Shown in pieces: positions 51,515 through 60,878 of a stretch of DNA of 64,000 bases. Location: the NCBI GenBank assembly GCA_964631345.1, contig CAZVWE010000001.1:372001-436000 (forward strand), given 5' to 3'. Both the position numbers and the translations under genes were made by a program. Source of the stretch: MGBC163016 sp964631345 (GTDB lineage Bacteria; Actinomycetota; Coriobacteriia; Coriobacteriales; Eggerthellaceae). Below the pieces are notes generated by a model. The model searched no databases. It saw nothing but the letters and a program-made list of their open reading frames with translations, and was not told where the DNA came from. The stretch's first letter is position 1, and each line of letters opens with the position of its first letter.

Positions 51515-52838
51515 AAATCAGCTCACGCTCCTGGCCGGTTAAAGCCTCTCTTGCTTGATCGCGTAAATTATTTACACCAATAAAAAACTGTCGCATCATG
51601 ACAACCGTTAAATAACGACCCTTAGCAGTAAGAGTCAATTCAAAATCATCATCTGTATCAAAGGCACCACATGCACGCATAAAAGCCATTTCAACGGGAA
51701 GACCCTGATCGACACTTATTCCAAAATCACGTTTAAATTCTTGTTTGTCTAAACGAAGTCCAAATAGTTGCATCATGAATCGATAACGCATGCGATCACG
51801 AAGACTGAATTTCGTACGCCCCATGGTCGACATCTTGCCAGACTCAATCGCTTTGTTATATTCCCTGACTGAAAACGTATTCACATACAAATTTTCACCA
51901 AGATAAGTAATCCCGCCAGAACCAATCGCTGGATACTCCTCATAGTCCACAACATATTCATCTATCATCGGCGATTCATCGCCAGCCTTGAAGGCGCCTG
52001 TTGCAGCCGATTTACAGCTATTTTTATTGCGGTTAAATGTCCACGCAGATCCAAAATCAAATGCACCAGTATCAACTAAAAGTTCACATATGATTTCGTA
52101 AAAGCGCCTTTCGCGAGAGTAGTCCACACGTCCGACCGTATTAGCAAGCGATTTCTGCACACTAGGAGACGCCATAAGTGGATAAAAAGTTGTTTGCGAT
52201 GCACCTGATTCAACAACCTTGATTACATCTGATATCAAGACATCTTCTGTCTGCGCAGGAAAGTTGAAGATCATGTCTGCATTCATGGAGACAAAATAGG
52301 GACTAGCCTCTTGTATACGCTCAAGAATTTCTTGGCCAGAGCCATACTTGTCATATCTATCCATCTGACGCAACAGATCATCATCAAAGCTCTGAACACC
52401 GACGGACAGCCTTTGCACACGACCCTCAAGCTTTTCAAGATAACTTGGAATCAAATGATTCGGATTCGTCTCTGTGGATATCTCTTTAATAGAAAAAATA
52501 TCACGAGCTAAATCTATAGTTTCGCAAAGCTCGTCAAGCATAATCGTGGGAGTGCCACCACCTATATATGCACTTTCAAAGTCATATCCCATATCTTTTA
52601 ACATGAGCATTTCTTTGCGAAGGTTCTCAAAATAAGGCTTTGCCCTATCCTCAGAAAATGGAAATCTATTAAACGAGCAATATGGACACAGTCTTTCGCA
52701 AAACGGCACATGCATATAAAGCATGTATTTTTGCCCCGGTTTAGGCTCTGGCACCGCCTCGCCCTCTGCAGGCTCAAGCTTTAAGTAATTATTAGTAGTC
52801 GCCTCAACGACTTTGGATAACAATCTTTCAGAAAGCAC
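51507..52838 (-). CDS. Radical SAM protein, HemN/coproporphyrinogen oxidase-like
   Basis: 443 residues. The [4Fe-4S] radical SAM motif is CERLCPYCSF (CxxxCxxC, with Phe after the last Cys as in HemN). GGGTPT follows, then ETNPNHL and NADMIFNFPAQT. The C-terminal HemN-type domain is present (about 330-440). Possible activities are oxidation of coproporphyrinogen III or an HemW-type heme-transfer protein or anaerobic heme degradation. The start is GTG, immediately after the purD stop. Family is secure, activity is not. Confidence 0.85.
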   Translation of the reverse strand: MLSERLLSKVVEATTNNYLKLEPAEGEAVPEPKPGQKYMLYMHVPFCERLCPYCSFNRFPFSEDRAKPYFENLRKEMLMLKDMGYDFESAYIGGGTPTIMLDELCETIDLARDIFSIKEISTETNPNHLIPSYLEKLEGRVQRLSVGVQSFDDDLLRQMDRYDKYGSGQEILERIQEASPYFVSMNADMIFNFPAQTEDVLISDVIKVVESGASQTTFYPLMASPSVQKSLANTVGRVDYSRERRFYEIICELLVDTGAFDFGSAWTFNRNKNSCKSAATGAFKAGDESPMIDEYVVDYEEYPAIGSGGITYLGENLYVNTFSVREYNKAIESGKMSTMGRTKFSLRDRMRYRFMMQLFGLRLDKQEFKRDFGISVDQGLPVEMAFMRACGAFDTDDDFELTLTAKGRYLTVVMMRQFFIGVNNLRDQAREALTGQERELIFG

Positions 52839-54131
52839 CTAGTCCCAGCTTTCTCTTCCCGCCAAAGCCTTAAGGCCTATATCGTGACGCAACTGCTTGC
52901 CTTCAAAATTGATAAGATCACAAGCTTCATATGCCAAGTTACGAGCATCCTCAAAACTATCGGCCATGGCCACAACATTCAAGACACGTCCACCTGCAGT
53001 GACGAGTTCCCCATCCGAATTCCTAGCAGTTCCTGCGTGGAAAACCGTTACTCCATCCAGCGCTTCAGCATCTTCAATACCTAAGATAACCTTGCCTTTT
53101 TCATATGAACCGGGATATCCCTCGCTTGCAAGTACTACACAAACCGCCCAATTGTTTGACCATTTGAGATCAATGTCATTAGCGCGTCCTTGAGCAACAG
53201 CACTCATGGCATCTGCAAGGTCACTTTCAAGCCTTGGTAAAACCACTTGTGTTTCAGGATCTCCAAAGCGCACATTAAACTCAACGATTTTTGGACCTTC
53301 AGGCGTTAGCATAAAGCCGCCATAAAGGGTGCCTTTGTATTCCGGAACAGCAGATGCTGCGGTGTCCATAATGGCGACCATCTGCATCATTTCATCATCG
53401 CTAACTATTGGCACCGGAGAATACACTCCCATGCCTCCAGTATTGGGGCCTGCATCCCCATCAAATGCACGTTTGTGATCCTGAGACGGAGCCATCGGAA
53501 AACTTTTACCCTCAGTCACAAAAGAAAGCATTGAACACTCAGGGCCTTTCATGCATTCTTCTATTACTACAGTCGATCCAGCATCCCCAAATGCCCCTTC
53601 AAAGCAAGCCGTTACTGCGTCTTCTGCGCAATCAAGCGTCTCAGCCACAACAACACCTTTGCCAGCAGCCAATCCATCAGCCTTAACAACAATCGGAGCA
53701 CCCTGTTCGCCTACATATGCAAGTGCATCTTCTGCATTGTCAAACGCTTTGTATGTAGCTGTCGGAATTGAATTTTTCGCCATAAATTCCTTAGCGAACT
53801 GCTTAGATCCTTCCAAAGCAGCTTCCGCAGAATTTGGACCATAGACATCTATCCCAGCATTTCTTAGCGCATCTGCAACACCCTGAACAAGCGGAGCCTC
53901 AGGCCCTATAACAACAAGGTCAATCCCTTTGTCTTTACAGAATCCGATAATTGCCTGTGCATCCATTGCGTCTAACGCTATGTTCACAGAAGCGCCACCT
54001 GATACAAGAGGCATACCAACCGTTCCCCCATTACCAGGTGCTATAAAAAGCTCTTGAACCCTAGGGGATTTTGCAAGCGACCAAGCAATAGCATGCTCAC
54101 GTCCACCGCTTCCAAGTACCAAAATCCTCAT
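52839..54131 (-). CDS. purD: Phosphoribosylamine-glycine ligase
   Basis: ATP-grasp enzyme of purine synthesis that joins glycine to phosphoribosylamine. MRILVLGSGGREHA is the standard start, with VVKADGLAAGKGVVVA (ATP-binding) and SQDHKRAFDGDAGPNTGGMG characteristic of PurD. The length, 430, is usual. It is followed directly by the radical SAM gene and preceded by purA with a 26-base gap, so purA-purD-radical SAM-prepilin peptidase form a unit. Confidence 0.96.
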   Translation of the reverse strand: MRILVLGSGGREHAIAWSLAKSPRVQELFIAPGNGGTVGMPLVSGGASVNIALDAMDAQAIIGFCKDKGIDLVVIGPEAPLVQGVADALRNAGIDVYGPNSAEAALEGSKQFAKEFMAKNSIPTATYKAFDNAEDALAYVGEQGAPIVVKADGLAAGKGVVVAETLDCAEDAVTACFEGAFGDAGSTVVIEECMKGPECSMLSFVTEGKSFPMAPSQDHKRAFDGDAGPNTGGMGVYSPVPIVSDDEMMQMVAIMDTAASAVPEYKGTLYGGFMLTPEGPKIVEFNVRFGDPETQVVLPRLESDLADAMSAVAQGRANDIDLKWSNNWAVCVVLASEGYPGSYEKGKVILGIEDAEALDGVTVFHAGTARNSDGELVTAGGRVLNVVAMADSFEDARNLAYEACDLINFEGKQLRHDIGLKALAGRESWD

Positions 54132-54157
54132 TTCAGATCACTCCATTTGTCCATCAA

Positions 54158-55462
54158 CTAGCGAAAAATTGTTTGGTCGCGATCTGCTCCAACTGAAATT
54201 ATGCTCATTGGGACACCCGCAAGTTCTTCTAGACGTTCAATATATGTTCGCGTTGTTTCCGGAAGTTCGTCGTATGTTTTACAACTAGAGATATCTACAC
54301 CCTTCCAGCCAGGCCATTCTTCATAAATTGGGTGTGCATGGAAAAGAACCGACTGCTGCATCGGGAAATAATCATATCGTTTGCCATCGCATTCATAAGC
54401 AACGCAAACTTTAATGGTGTCAAATGCAGAAAGTACATCAAGCTTAGTAAGTGCAATGTCTGTAAGACCATTGACCTGTGCAGCATATCTTGCAATCACT
54501 GCATCAAACCATCCACAACGACGTTTTCTTCCTGTAGTCACGCCGAACTCGTGCCCAGTTGAACAGAGAAGTTCACCGTCAATTGCATCTTGTCCAGTAC
54601 CTCCATCTTCTGCGTATTTAAGTTCTGTCGGGAAAGGACCTCCACCAACTCTTGTTGTATACGCCTTGCTGATACCAAGGATTTTGTCGAATTTGTTAGG
54701 ACCAACACCGGTGCCAACCGACGCCCCACCCGCACAGCAACTTGAAGAAGTGACATAGGGATATGTTCCATGGTCAACATCAAGCATGGTGCCTTGTGCG
54801 CCTTCAAAAAGAATTGATTTACCATCGTCTAAGGCTTGATTCAACAGAAGCGCTGTCTCGGTCATGTATTGCTTCAAAATCTGCGCATACGGCATATATT
54901 CTTCTACGATTTCTTCTACCGTATAAGTTTGCAAACCATATATTTTTTGCAAAATAGGATTCTTTTGCGCAAGCGCATTTTCCACTTTCAGACGGAAGAT
55001 TTTCTCATCCATAATGTCTTGCATGCGAATACCGCGTCTTGCTGCTTTATCTTGATAGCAAGGACCAATGCCTCGCTTTGTTGTACCAATTTGGTTTTCC
55101 CCAAGACGCTTCTCTTCTGCGCCATCAAGTACCTTGTGGTAAGGCATGATGACATGAGCATCGCAAGATATCTTAAGGCGTTCGCAGCTAATACCTTCAG
55201 ACTCCAGTAAAGCCATTTCTTTTACTAAAACGCCTGGATCAATAATTACGCCATTTCCTATAACAGGTACAGCGCCTTCATACATAACACCCGATGGCAT
55301 CAAATGTAGGGATAGCTTTGTATCTCCATGAATTACAGTATGGCCTGCGTTGTTTCCACCTTGAAATCTAACGACATAATCATAGTCGCTAGCGATCAGG
55401 TCTGTAATCTTGCCTTTACCCTCATCGCCCCACTGAGTACCAACAAGCACTGTCGATGGCAT
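54158..55462 (-). CDS. purA: Adenylosuccinate synthetase
   Basis: GTP-dependent enzyme converting IMP and aspartate to adenylosuccinate. GTQWGDEGKGK near the N-terminus (P-loop-like) and NNAGHT are diagnostic; IGTTKRGIGPCYQDKAAR follows. The ATG at 55462 follows GAAAGGATC and starts MPSTVLVGTQWG; an ATG 15 bases upstream is less likely. About 434 residues. First gene of the purA-purD group. Confidence 0.96.
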   Translation of the reverse strand: MPSTVLVGTQWGDEGKGKITDLIASDYDYVVRFQGGNNAGHTVIHGDTKLSLHLMPSGVMYEGAVPVIGNGVIIDPGVLVKEMALLESEGISCERLKISCDAHVIMPYHKVLDGAEEKRLGENQIGTTKRGIGPCYQDKAARRGIRMQDIMDEKIFRLKVENALAQKNPILQKIYGLQTYTVEEIVEEYMPYAQILKQYMTETALLLNQALDDGKSILFEGAQGTMLDVDHGTYPYVTSSSCCAGGASVGTGVGPNKFDKILGISKAYTTRVGGGPFPTELKYAEDGGTGQDAIDGELLCSTGHEFGVTTGRKRRCGWFDAVIARYAAQVNGLTDIALTKLDVLSAFDTIKVCVAYECDGKRYDYFPMQQSVLFHAHPIYEEWPGWKGVDISSCKTYDELPETTRTYIERLEELAGVPMSIISVGADRDQTIFR

Positions 55463-55620
55463 TTTTGATCCTTTCAAAAATAAGTTTTCGATTGCCTTAT
55501 AGGCTACGCATTTAGTTACATCTCAAATTGCGCATCCAATATCGTATTCGATTTCTGGTCAGTTTCTTTAAACTTCAGAATATGGGCGAGGCGACATTTA
55601 TGCATTGTTTACCCACAACA

Positions 55621-56124
55621 TTATTCTAACGGTTTGGACTTAAACGGAGGCTTAAATAGAAGTATGACAACGGCTATGGCAAGTATCAAACCGAATGCGG
55701 CCAATACTACGCCAAGCGCTGAATATGAAAGACTTCCTGTATAGCGTCCAATTATGAATACAGGCACTCCTATTACAAGCAAAAGCGCACTTAAAAATGC
55801 AGAAATACAAACTTTCATGTAATAGTGCGTTCGAATATGATTCTCTTCGGTAAGTCTTTCGGTTACACGCTTGAGAATCTGCTCCTCAATTACTGCACTA
55901 TTTCCATAAGTTGAGGCAGCATGACCAAGCGATACTGGCACAACAGCATCAGTTGTATGAACCACCTTTTCCGGCTTACCTGTTCTAAAGTGTACCTTGT
56001 CCAAGCTATGGGTTTCTGATGCTTGGGTGTCTGGTATTTGTGTATCTGATTCTTGGATTTCCGATGTTTGGGTATCTAGTGTTATGGTATCTGATCCCTT
56101 GGTACCCCGAGGTTCACTATCCAT
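55621..56124 (-). CDS. Two-helix membrane protein with Ser/Asp/Thr/Gln repeat
   Basis: Not recognised. The first 40 residues contain about five repeats of the type SDTQ/PDTQAS (DNA repeat near 56000-56090). Two hydrophobic segments follow (about 103-128 and 134-160) with a short basic tail. Its start codon overlaps the dnaB stop in TAATG form, so it is translationally coupled to dnaB. Function unknown. Confidence 0.7.
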   Translation of the reverse strand: MDSEPRGTKGSDTITLDTQTSEIQESDTQIPDTQASETHSLDKVHFRTGKPEKVVHTTDAVVPVSLGHAASTYGNSAVIEEQILKRVTERLTEENHIRTHYYMKVCISAFLSALLLVIGVPVFIIGRYTGSLSYSALGVVLAAFGLILAIAVVILLFKPPFKSKPLE

Positions 56125-57542
56125 TAGTATTCACCCACTCGAGCAGAATCGATGAAGTTATTAAACTTTGTATGAGCGTCATCAAAAGCAAGCGTCACGC
56201 TTCCGGTACGACCATTCCTGTGTTTTGCAACTATAACCTCAGCCGTTCCAAGATCTGGACGATCACTGCTTGCAGCTTCCATTTCATCGCGCGAACGATC
56301 GAGAAACATAACAATATCTGCGTCTTGCTCAATATTGCCTGAATCACGAAGATCAGAAAGCATCGGACGCTTACCTTTGCGGTTTTCGATACCACGGCTC
56401 AGCTGAGCTAATGCAAGCACAGGCATATTCATTTCTTTCGCAAGAATTTTGAGACCTCGTGAAATCTCGCCAATCTCAAGGTCGTGACGACCGTCGCGTC
56501 TAGCTGTGCCCGGCTGCATTAACTGAAGATAATCTATGACGATCAGTGCTTTTTTATCAGTTCCAACAAGCCTTCTAAGCTCACGCCTTACTTTCGCACG
56601 CGCTTCCATAAGAGACAAGCTAGAAGTATCATCGATTTGAATCTCGCATTTTGATATCAGACGATCTGCAGCATCTGCCATAGCGCTCCAGTCAGCGGTG
56701 TCTACGTTTCCAGAACGCACCTTCTCAAGTGGAACCATAGCCTCAGCACAAACTATACGCTGTACAAGCTGGGTTTTTTTCATTTCCAACGAGAAGAACG
56801 CAACGACTGCCCCACTCATAGCTGCATTTACTGCAAGATTTAAAGCAAACGCAGTTTTTCCAATTGAAGGTCTAGCGCCAAGAATAATCAAATCTCCACC
56901 ACGAAAACCATGGAAGATATCATCAAGATCCTTAAATCCAGTTGGCACGCCAACGATACTACCTTTTTGTTTAGATATCGCATCAAGTTCTTCAAGCGTT
57001 TCATGCACTAATGATTCAATGGGCTCAAAAGAGGAGCTCACTTGATTTTCGGTGACCTCAAAAAGTGCACGTTCGGCTTCATCAACTACCTGGCTCACTC
57101 CTTCTGGAGCATCGTAGGCAAGTGCATTTATTTCTGCCGCTGCGCGTATTAGATCACGCTGTATCGACGTCCTCTTGACGATTTCCATATGGCGCTCCCA
57201 GTTAGTGAGCGCAAAAGTATTGGCGTTCAGATCAAGTAGGTATTGCCTACCGCCTATAGCCTCAAGCTGGCCTTTTGTGTTGAGCTTATCTGCAAGCGCA
57301 ATAACATCAGGTTCAAGGCTATCCATCATCATCTCAACGATAGTCTCGAAGATTGTTCGATGTGACATGCGAAAGAAATTCTCAGGTTTCAAACCTGCGA
57401 CCATTTCATCACATACGTCTCTGCTCAAAAGGCACGCAGCTAAAACAGCTTGTTCTGCTTCTATATCGTTTGGAAGCTGAGCCCTTTTGGCAAGATCTGC
57501 ATTTTGGGATGCTGTTTTGTTATCTACGTTTTGCTGGGGCAT
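56124..57542 (-). CDS. dnaB: Replicative DNA helicase
   Basis: Hexameric 5'-3' helicase at the replication fork. The N-terminal domain (IEAEQAVLAACLLSRDV) and the RecA-like domain with Walker A GARPSIGKTAFAL, FSLEMKK, and IVIDYLQLMQPG are present. No intein. 472 residues is normal. It follows rplI, the usual rpsF-ssb-rpsR-rplI-dnaB order. Confidence 0.97.
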   Translation of the reverse strand: MPQQNVDNKTASQNADLAKRAQLPNDIEAEQAVLAACLLSRDVCDEMVAGLKPENFFRMSHRTIFETIVEMMMDSLEPDVIALADKLNTKGQLEAIGGRQYLLDLNANTFALTNWERHMEIVKRTSIQRDLIRAAAEINALAYDAPEGVSQVVDEAERALFEVTENQVSSSFEPIESLVHETLEELDAISKQKGSIVGVPTGFKDLDDIFHGFRGGDLIILGARPSIGKTAFALNLAVNAAMSGAVVAFFSLEMKKTQLVQRIVCAEAMVPLEKVRSGNVDTADWSAMADAADRLISKCEIQIDDTSSLSLMEARAKVRRELRRLVGTDKKALIVIDYLQLMQPGTARRDGRHDLEIGEISRGLKILAKEMNMPVLALAQLSRGIENRKGKRPMLSDLRDSGNIEQDADIVMFLDRSRDEMEAASSDRPDLGTAEVIVAKHRNGRTGSVTLAFDDAHTKFNNFIDSARVGEY

Positions 57543-57572
57543 ATTGCGCCTCCATCTCCTTTTAAGCTAAAA

Positions 57573-57605
57573 GGCCGAAGTCCATCAAGCAGATGGTCCT
57601 CGGCC
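57573..57605 (-). terminator. Hairpin with T-tract between rplI and dnaB
   Basis: On the minus strand GGCCGA and CCATC arms pair with GATGG and TCGGCC, followed by TTTTAGCTT. The position after the rplI stop and before dnaB suggests partial termination that reduces helicase relative to ribosomal protein expression. Confidence 0.6.
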
Positions 57606-57629
57606 AGAAGATTAATTCAGCTTACTAGT

Positions 57630-58256
57630 TTATTCAGCTTTCTCAGCCTCTTCGGCAATCTCGACAGCTTCATTCTCAAGCGCCGTCTCAACTACCTCGT
57701 CTTTGATCTCTTCAGCTAAAGCCTCTTCAGCTGTCTCAACAACCTCTTGCTCAATTGCATCAGCAACAGCGTCCTCAGCGGCTTCAGTCTGAGCAACCTC
57801 ATCCTGAAGTGTATCTCCAGAAACAACTACCTTAACCGTAGCTTTAATGTCACGATAGAAACCAACAGGCACACTGTATTCACCAATCTGCTTGATTGGC
57901 TTACCGAGTTCGATGCGCCTACGATCAACATCAAGACCAAACTGTTCATTGATCGCATCAGCAATCATTGGAGCAGTAACTGAGCCAAAGAGTTGACCTT
58001 CGTCTCCTACCTGAGCCTTGATTCGCACGGTTGCTCCCTCAAGCTTCTCAGCAAGACTGTTTGCATCAGATACACGAATTTCTTCGCGCTTTTCAATGTT
58101 CTTCCTGCGTTGCTCGAGTTGCTTCAAATTGCCTGGAGTTGCCTTTACAGCATATCCCTGAGTCAAAAGGAAGTTGTTGGCAAATCCTCTACTTACGTTA
58201 ATGACGTCGCCTTCACCACCACGACCTCTAACTTCTTTAAGAAGAATGACTTCCAT
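57630..58256 (-). CDS. rplI: Ribosomal protein bL9 with acidic tail
   Basis: Large-subunit ribosomal protein. The N-terminal domain MEVILLKEVRGRGGEGDVINV and the connecting helix are normal, and the C-terminal domain ends near residue 150. About 58 further residues are Glu/Ala/Val-rich, with a repeated ETAEEA/EIAEEAE pattern. Such tails occur in some actinobacterial relatives. It is 9 bases after rpsR. Confidence 0.95.
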   Translation of the reverse strand: MEVILLKEVRGRGGEGDVINVSRGFANNFLLTQGYAVKATPGNLKQLEQRRKNIEKREEIRVSDANSLAEKLEGATVRIKAQVGDEGQLFGSVTAPMIADAINEQFGLDVDRRRIELGKPIKQIGEYSVPVGFYRDIKATVKVVVSGDTLQDEVAQTEAAEDAVADAIEQEVVETAEEALAEEIKDEVVETALENEAVEIAEEAEKAE

Positions 58257-58265
58257 GTCCGCCTC

Positions 58266-58529
58266 CTAACGGTTGCGACGACGGTCTCCACGACCGCTGA
58301 TTGCCGGAACGGAATACGGAATGAGTGCCATAATTCTTGCACGCTTAATAGCATTTGCTATATCGCGCTGATGTTGGTTGCACGCCCCTGTAACACGGCG
58401 AGGCTTGATCTTGCCGCGATCTGTCGTGTACTTGCGAAGCATCTGCGTATCTTTATAGTCGATATAATCGACGTTATCCTTGCAGAACTGGCAAGCTTTG
58501 CGACGAGGCTGCTTTGCATAATCGGCCAT
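58266..58529 (-). CDS. rpsR: Ribosomal protein bS18
   Basis: 87 residues. ACQFCKDNVDYIDYKD and the central MLRKYTTDRGKIKPRRVTGACNQHQ are diagnostic. It retains cysteines typical of the zinc-binding C+ form. Between ssb and rplI in the standard operon. Confidence 0.97.
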   Translation of the reverse strand: MADYAKQPRRKACQFCKDNVDYIDYKDTQMLRKYTTDRGKIKPRRVTGACNQHQRDIANAIKRARIMALIPYSVPAISGRGDRRRNR

Positions 58530-58564
58530 TTTTAAACCTCTAACTTTCGAGTTCTCTCTTATCC

Positions 58565-59014
58565 CTAGAAGGGGATGTCTTCGTCGTAGACGGTGGAAGA
58601 AGTATCTACAACCGGAGTGGATGGGGCGCTATATGCAGATGCATCCTGCTGTTGCGAATAAGAACCGCCGCCGTTTGCACCTTCGCCCTTCTTGCGACCA
58701 AGCTCCATATCGTCAACGATAACCTCTAATTTGCTTCTCTTTTGGCCTTCTGGACCCCATTGGCTCCAACGAAGTTTGCCTTCGATGAACACTTGGTCTC
58801 CTTGGCTAAGTCGATCCGCAAAGAATTGAGTTCTGTTTCCGAAAAGAGTGCAATCAACATAGTTTGCATAATCTTCCCATTCGCCAGTTTGCGAATTCTT
58901 GCGACGATCGTTTACCGCTACGCCGAATGAAAGAATCTGCATCCCTGATTGTGTAACGCGAACCTCTGGTTCACGCGTTAGTCTGCCGCTTATGGTTACT
59001 CGGTTGATACTCAT
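58565..59014 (-). CDS. ssb: Single-stranded DNA-binding protein
   Basis: OB-fold protein of 149 residues. SINRVTISGRLTREPEVR starts the OB fold; the tail is Gly/Ser/Gln-rich and ends in the protein-binding tip DEDIPF. The ATG at 59014 follows AGGTGACAAGAAGC and is preferred over an ATG 12 bases upstream. Confidence 0.96.
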   Translation of the reverse strand: MSINRVTISGRLTREPEVRVTQSGMQILSFGVAVNDRRKNSQTGEWEDYANYVDCTLFGNRTQFFADRLSQGDQVFIEGKLRWSQWGPEGQKRSKLEVIVDDMELGRKKGEGANGGGSYSQQQDASAYSAPSTPVVDTSSTVYDEDIPF

Positions 59015-59036
59015 GCTTCTTGTCACCTATTCCAAT

Positions 59037-59330
59037 CTAATCCCTGTCAGTACGTGCAACGATCATGTGGCGCACGACCGCGTCATTAATACGCAAAATA
59101 CGGTCGAGCTCTGCGATGCTGTCAGGTTCTGCATGGAAATCAACTAGGGTGTAATCGGCATCAGTAAGCCCATTAATCTCGTAAGCTAACTTGCGCTTTC
59201 CCCAGTCATCGACATTGTCAATCTGACCTTTAGATTCAGAAACCGTTGCCTCAATACGAGACGCAACATTTGCACGGGTCTCATCATCAAGGGTCGGAGC
59301 GACAAAATACAACAATTCGTAAGCCTTCAT
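59037..59330 (-). CDS. rpsF: Ribosomal protein bS6
   Basis: 97 residues. YELLYFVAPTLDDE and DWGKRKLAYEINGLTDADYTLVDF are typical. AGAGGAGGTGA precedes the ATG. First gene of the rpsF-ssb-rpsR-rplI-dnaB operon. Confidence 0.97.
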   Translation of the reverse strand: MKAYELLYFVAPTLDDETRANVASRIEATVSESKGQIDNVDDWGKRKLAYEINGLTDADYTLVDFHAEPDSIAELDRILRINDAVVRHMIVARTDRD

Positions 59331-59345
59331 CGACTCACCTCCTCT

Positions 59346-59387
59346 GGACTAACGGCTCCGGACAGGTGATCCCGGAGCAGGGTGTCC
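59346..59387 (-). ncRNA. Probable S6:S18 leader structure of the rpsF operon
   Basis: On the minus strand CTCCGG/CCGGAG forms a 6-base stem with GATCACCTGT loop, enclosed by GGAC/GTCC with an internal loop containing CCG. This resembles the known S6:S18 binding motif in the 5' leader of rpsF, used for feedback control. It lies 16-57 bases upstream of the start. Confidence 0.5.
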
Positions 59388-59939
59388 GACTATCTTATCA
59401 GAAACTCCCCGTATAGCAACTAGAAATCACCTGAATTTATATTTTCCATTCGTATGATGTCGCTTCGCCCATGCTTCACACATGCACCATCTCAAAGAAG
59501 GAAAACGACACCTCATGATCCTGTTTGGCCGATTATGTTTTGATCAGGATGCCGTATCCCTTCACCGACACGCCATACTATAGCGATCGAATCGATCAGT
59601 TATCTGATTCGTTCTAGCGTTTTAGCGCATATTTTTAAGGTGAATTTCTGACTATTTCAATATGAAATCTTTTATTCCCTTACATGAATCCAACAAAATT
59701 TGATGTTGTTCCTTTACAAAATCTTACCCAGCTTTGGTACACCAAATAACATCCGATCAATTGCCAAGAAAAAGACCCGCTCAAAAGAACGGGTCTTCAT
59801 CAAGGTATCCAAAACAACTAATCGTATATCGTGGATTATATGTAAACCGAGGATCGCAGATCGCTCACGGTGGAGCGTTTATCGCAAACCGTAAACCGCA
59901 AACCGTAAACCCTAAATCGTGGAGCCTACGCCATAGAAC
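59388..59939. other. Long spacer upstream of rpsF, no gene seen
   Basis: Holds the rpsF promoter region and, at the far end, the terminator at 59768-59797. Around 59883-59917 a degenerate 7-base tandem repeat (CGTAAAC, CGCAAAC, CCTAAAT) is present. No supported coding frame. Confidence 0.5.
59768..59797 (-). terminator. Terminator of the gene at 59940
   Basis: AAGACCCG-type arms (59772-59797, one mismatch pair) with an AAAA-centred loop are followed on the minus strand by TTTTTCTTGG. Confidence 0.75.
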
Positions 59940-60437
59940 CTACATCTCTAAATACTTGGAATCAATTTCTCCTTCTGCATATGTATTTGCATCACGCAAA
60001 CGATCCATATAATTTGGAGCCTCGCCAATATAAGAAGGGTTCTCACTAAAAACAGGGCGACCAGAAGGATCATTGCTGTACAGAATACCTATCGCAAAAC
60101 CATTTGGTGCTCCAGGAACACCGCCTTCTGCGATAATTGCATCCTTTACACCCTCGTTAGTTTCAACATAGCCGTCATAACAAAGAGCGTATGCCATAGC
60201 ACCCGCAGCGCCTTCAACAGTATGTTGCGCTAACTTGAAACACTCATCAGCGCTATTTCCGGGATGAGCTTCAATAAATACACTATCGCGAACAACAAGA
60301 GCCGTAAAAGGAACAATTTCCTCTCCGGCCATCATTTTTTGTTTGCCTTCATCAAGGCCATACAGCAATACGCGCTCAAGAATTTCAGGCATCTGCGGAA
60401 CTGCTGTTCCAGGGTTTTCCACCATACGATCTGCCAT
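59940..60437 (-). CDS. Conserved hypothetical protein
   Basis: Not recognised. 165 residues from MADRMVENPG, soluble, no signal or motif for known enzymes. Two features stand out: MPEILERVLLYGLDEGKQKMMAGEEIVPFTAL near the N-terminus and the Gly/Ala-rich EGAAGAMAYALCYDGYVETNEG centre. GAAGGAGA-like AAGGAGACC precedes the start. Single-gene unit with its own terminator. Confidence 0.75.
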   Translation of the reverse strand: MADRMVENPGTAVPQMPEILERVLLYGLDEGKQKMMAGEEIVPFTALVVRDSVFIEAHPGNSADECFKLAQHTVEGAAGAMAYALCYDGYVETNEGVKDAIIAEGGVPGAPNGFAIGILYSNDPSGRPVFSENPSYIGEAPNYMDRLRDANTYAEGEIDSKYLEM

Positions 60438-60550
60438 CAAAGGTCTCCTTCCAAAAACCCCTATTGGGATTAGTCTATCTTATTGCATAAAGAGTAGTTA
60501 CGTTTGTGAAATATTAACATTCAAAGACGAACCATAGAGTCACTATTTGA

Positions 60551-60643
60551 TGGCGGAGGGGCAGGGATTCGAACCCTGGATACCGCTTAACACGGCATAA
60601 CGGTTTTCGAGACCGCCGCATTCAACCGCTCTGCCACCTCTCC
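60551..60643 (-). tRNA. tRNA-Ser (CGA)
   Basis: 93 bases including CCA. The anticodon stem holds CTCGAAA with anticodon CGA; the long variable arm (TGCCGTGTTAAGCGGTA) is typical of serine tRNAs; the T arm is GGTTCGAATCC. Confidence 0.95.
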
Positions 60644-60669
60644 GCGAGGCGACCGCTTGATGGAAAAAA

Positions 60670-60761
60670 TGGCGGAGAGGCGGGGATTCGAACCCCGGAT
60701 ACGCTTTTGGCGCATACACGATTTCCAATCGTGCTCCTTCGGCCAGCTCGGACACCTCTCC
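60670..60761 (-). tRNA. tRNA-Ser (GGA)
   Basis: 92 bases including CCA. The anticodon loop TTGGAAA gives anticodon GGA; the variable arm is TATGCGCCAAAAGCGTA; acceptor GGAGAGG. It lies 26 bases from tRNA-Ser (CGA), and is probably co-transcribed with it. Confidence 0.95.
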
Positions 60762-60878
60762 GTATTTGCGATTGGCTATTAAATATAGCGAGATGAAAGT
60801 ATAGACCAAAATCAGTATCTTGGAACAGTAAAGTAGCAATCACCGTTCCAACGAATATCTATTTTAGACTGCACTGCC

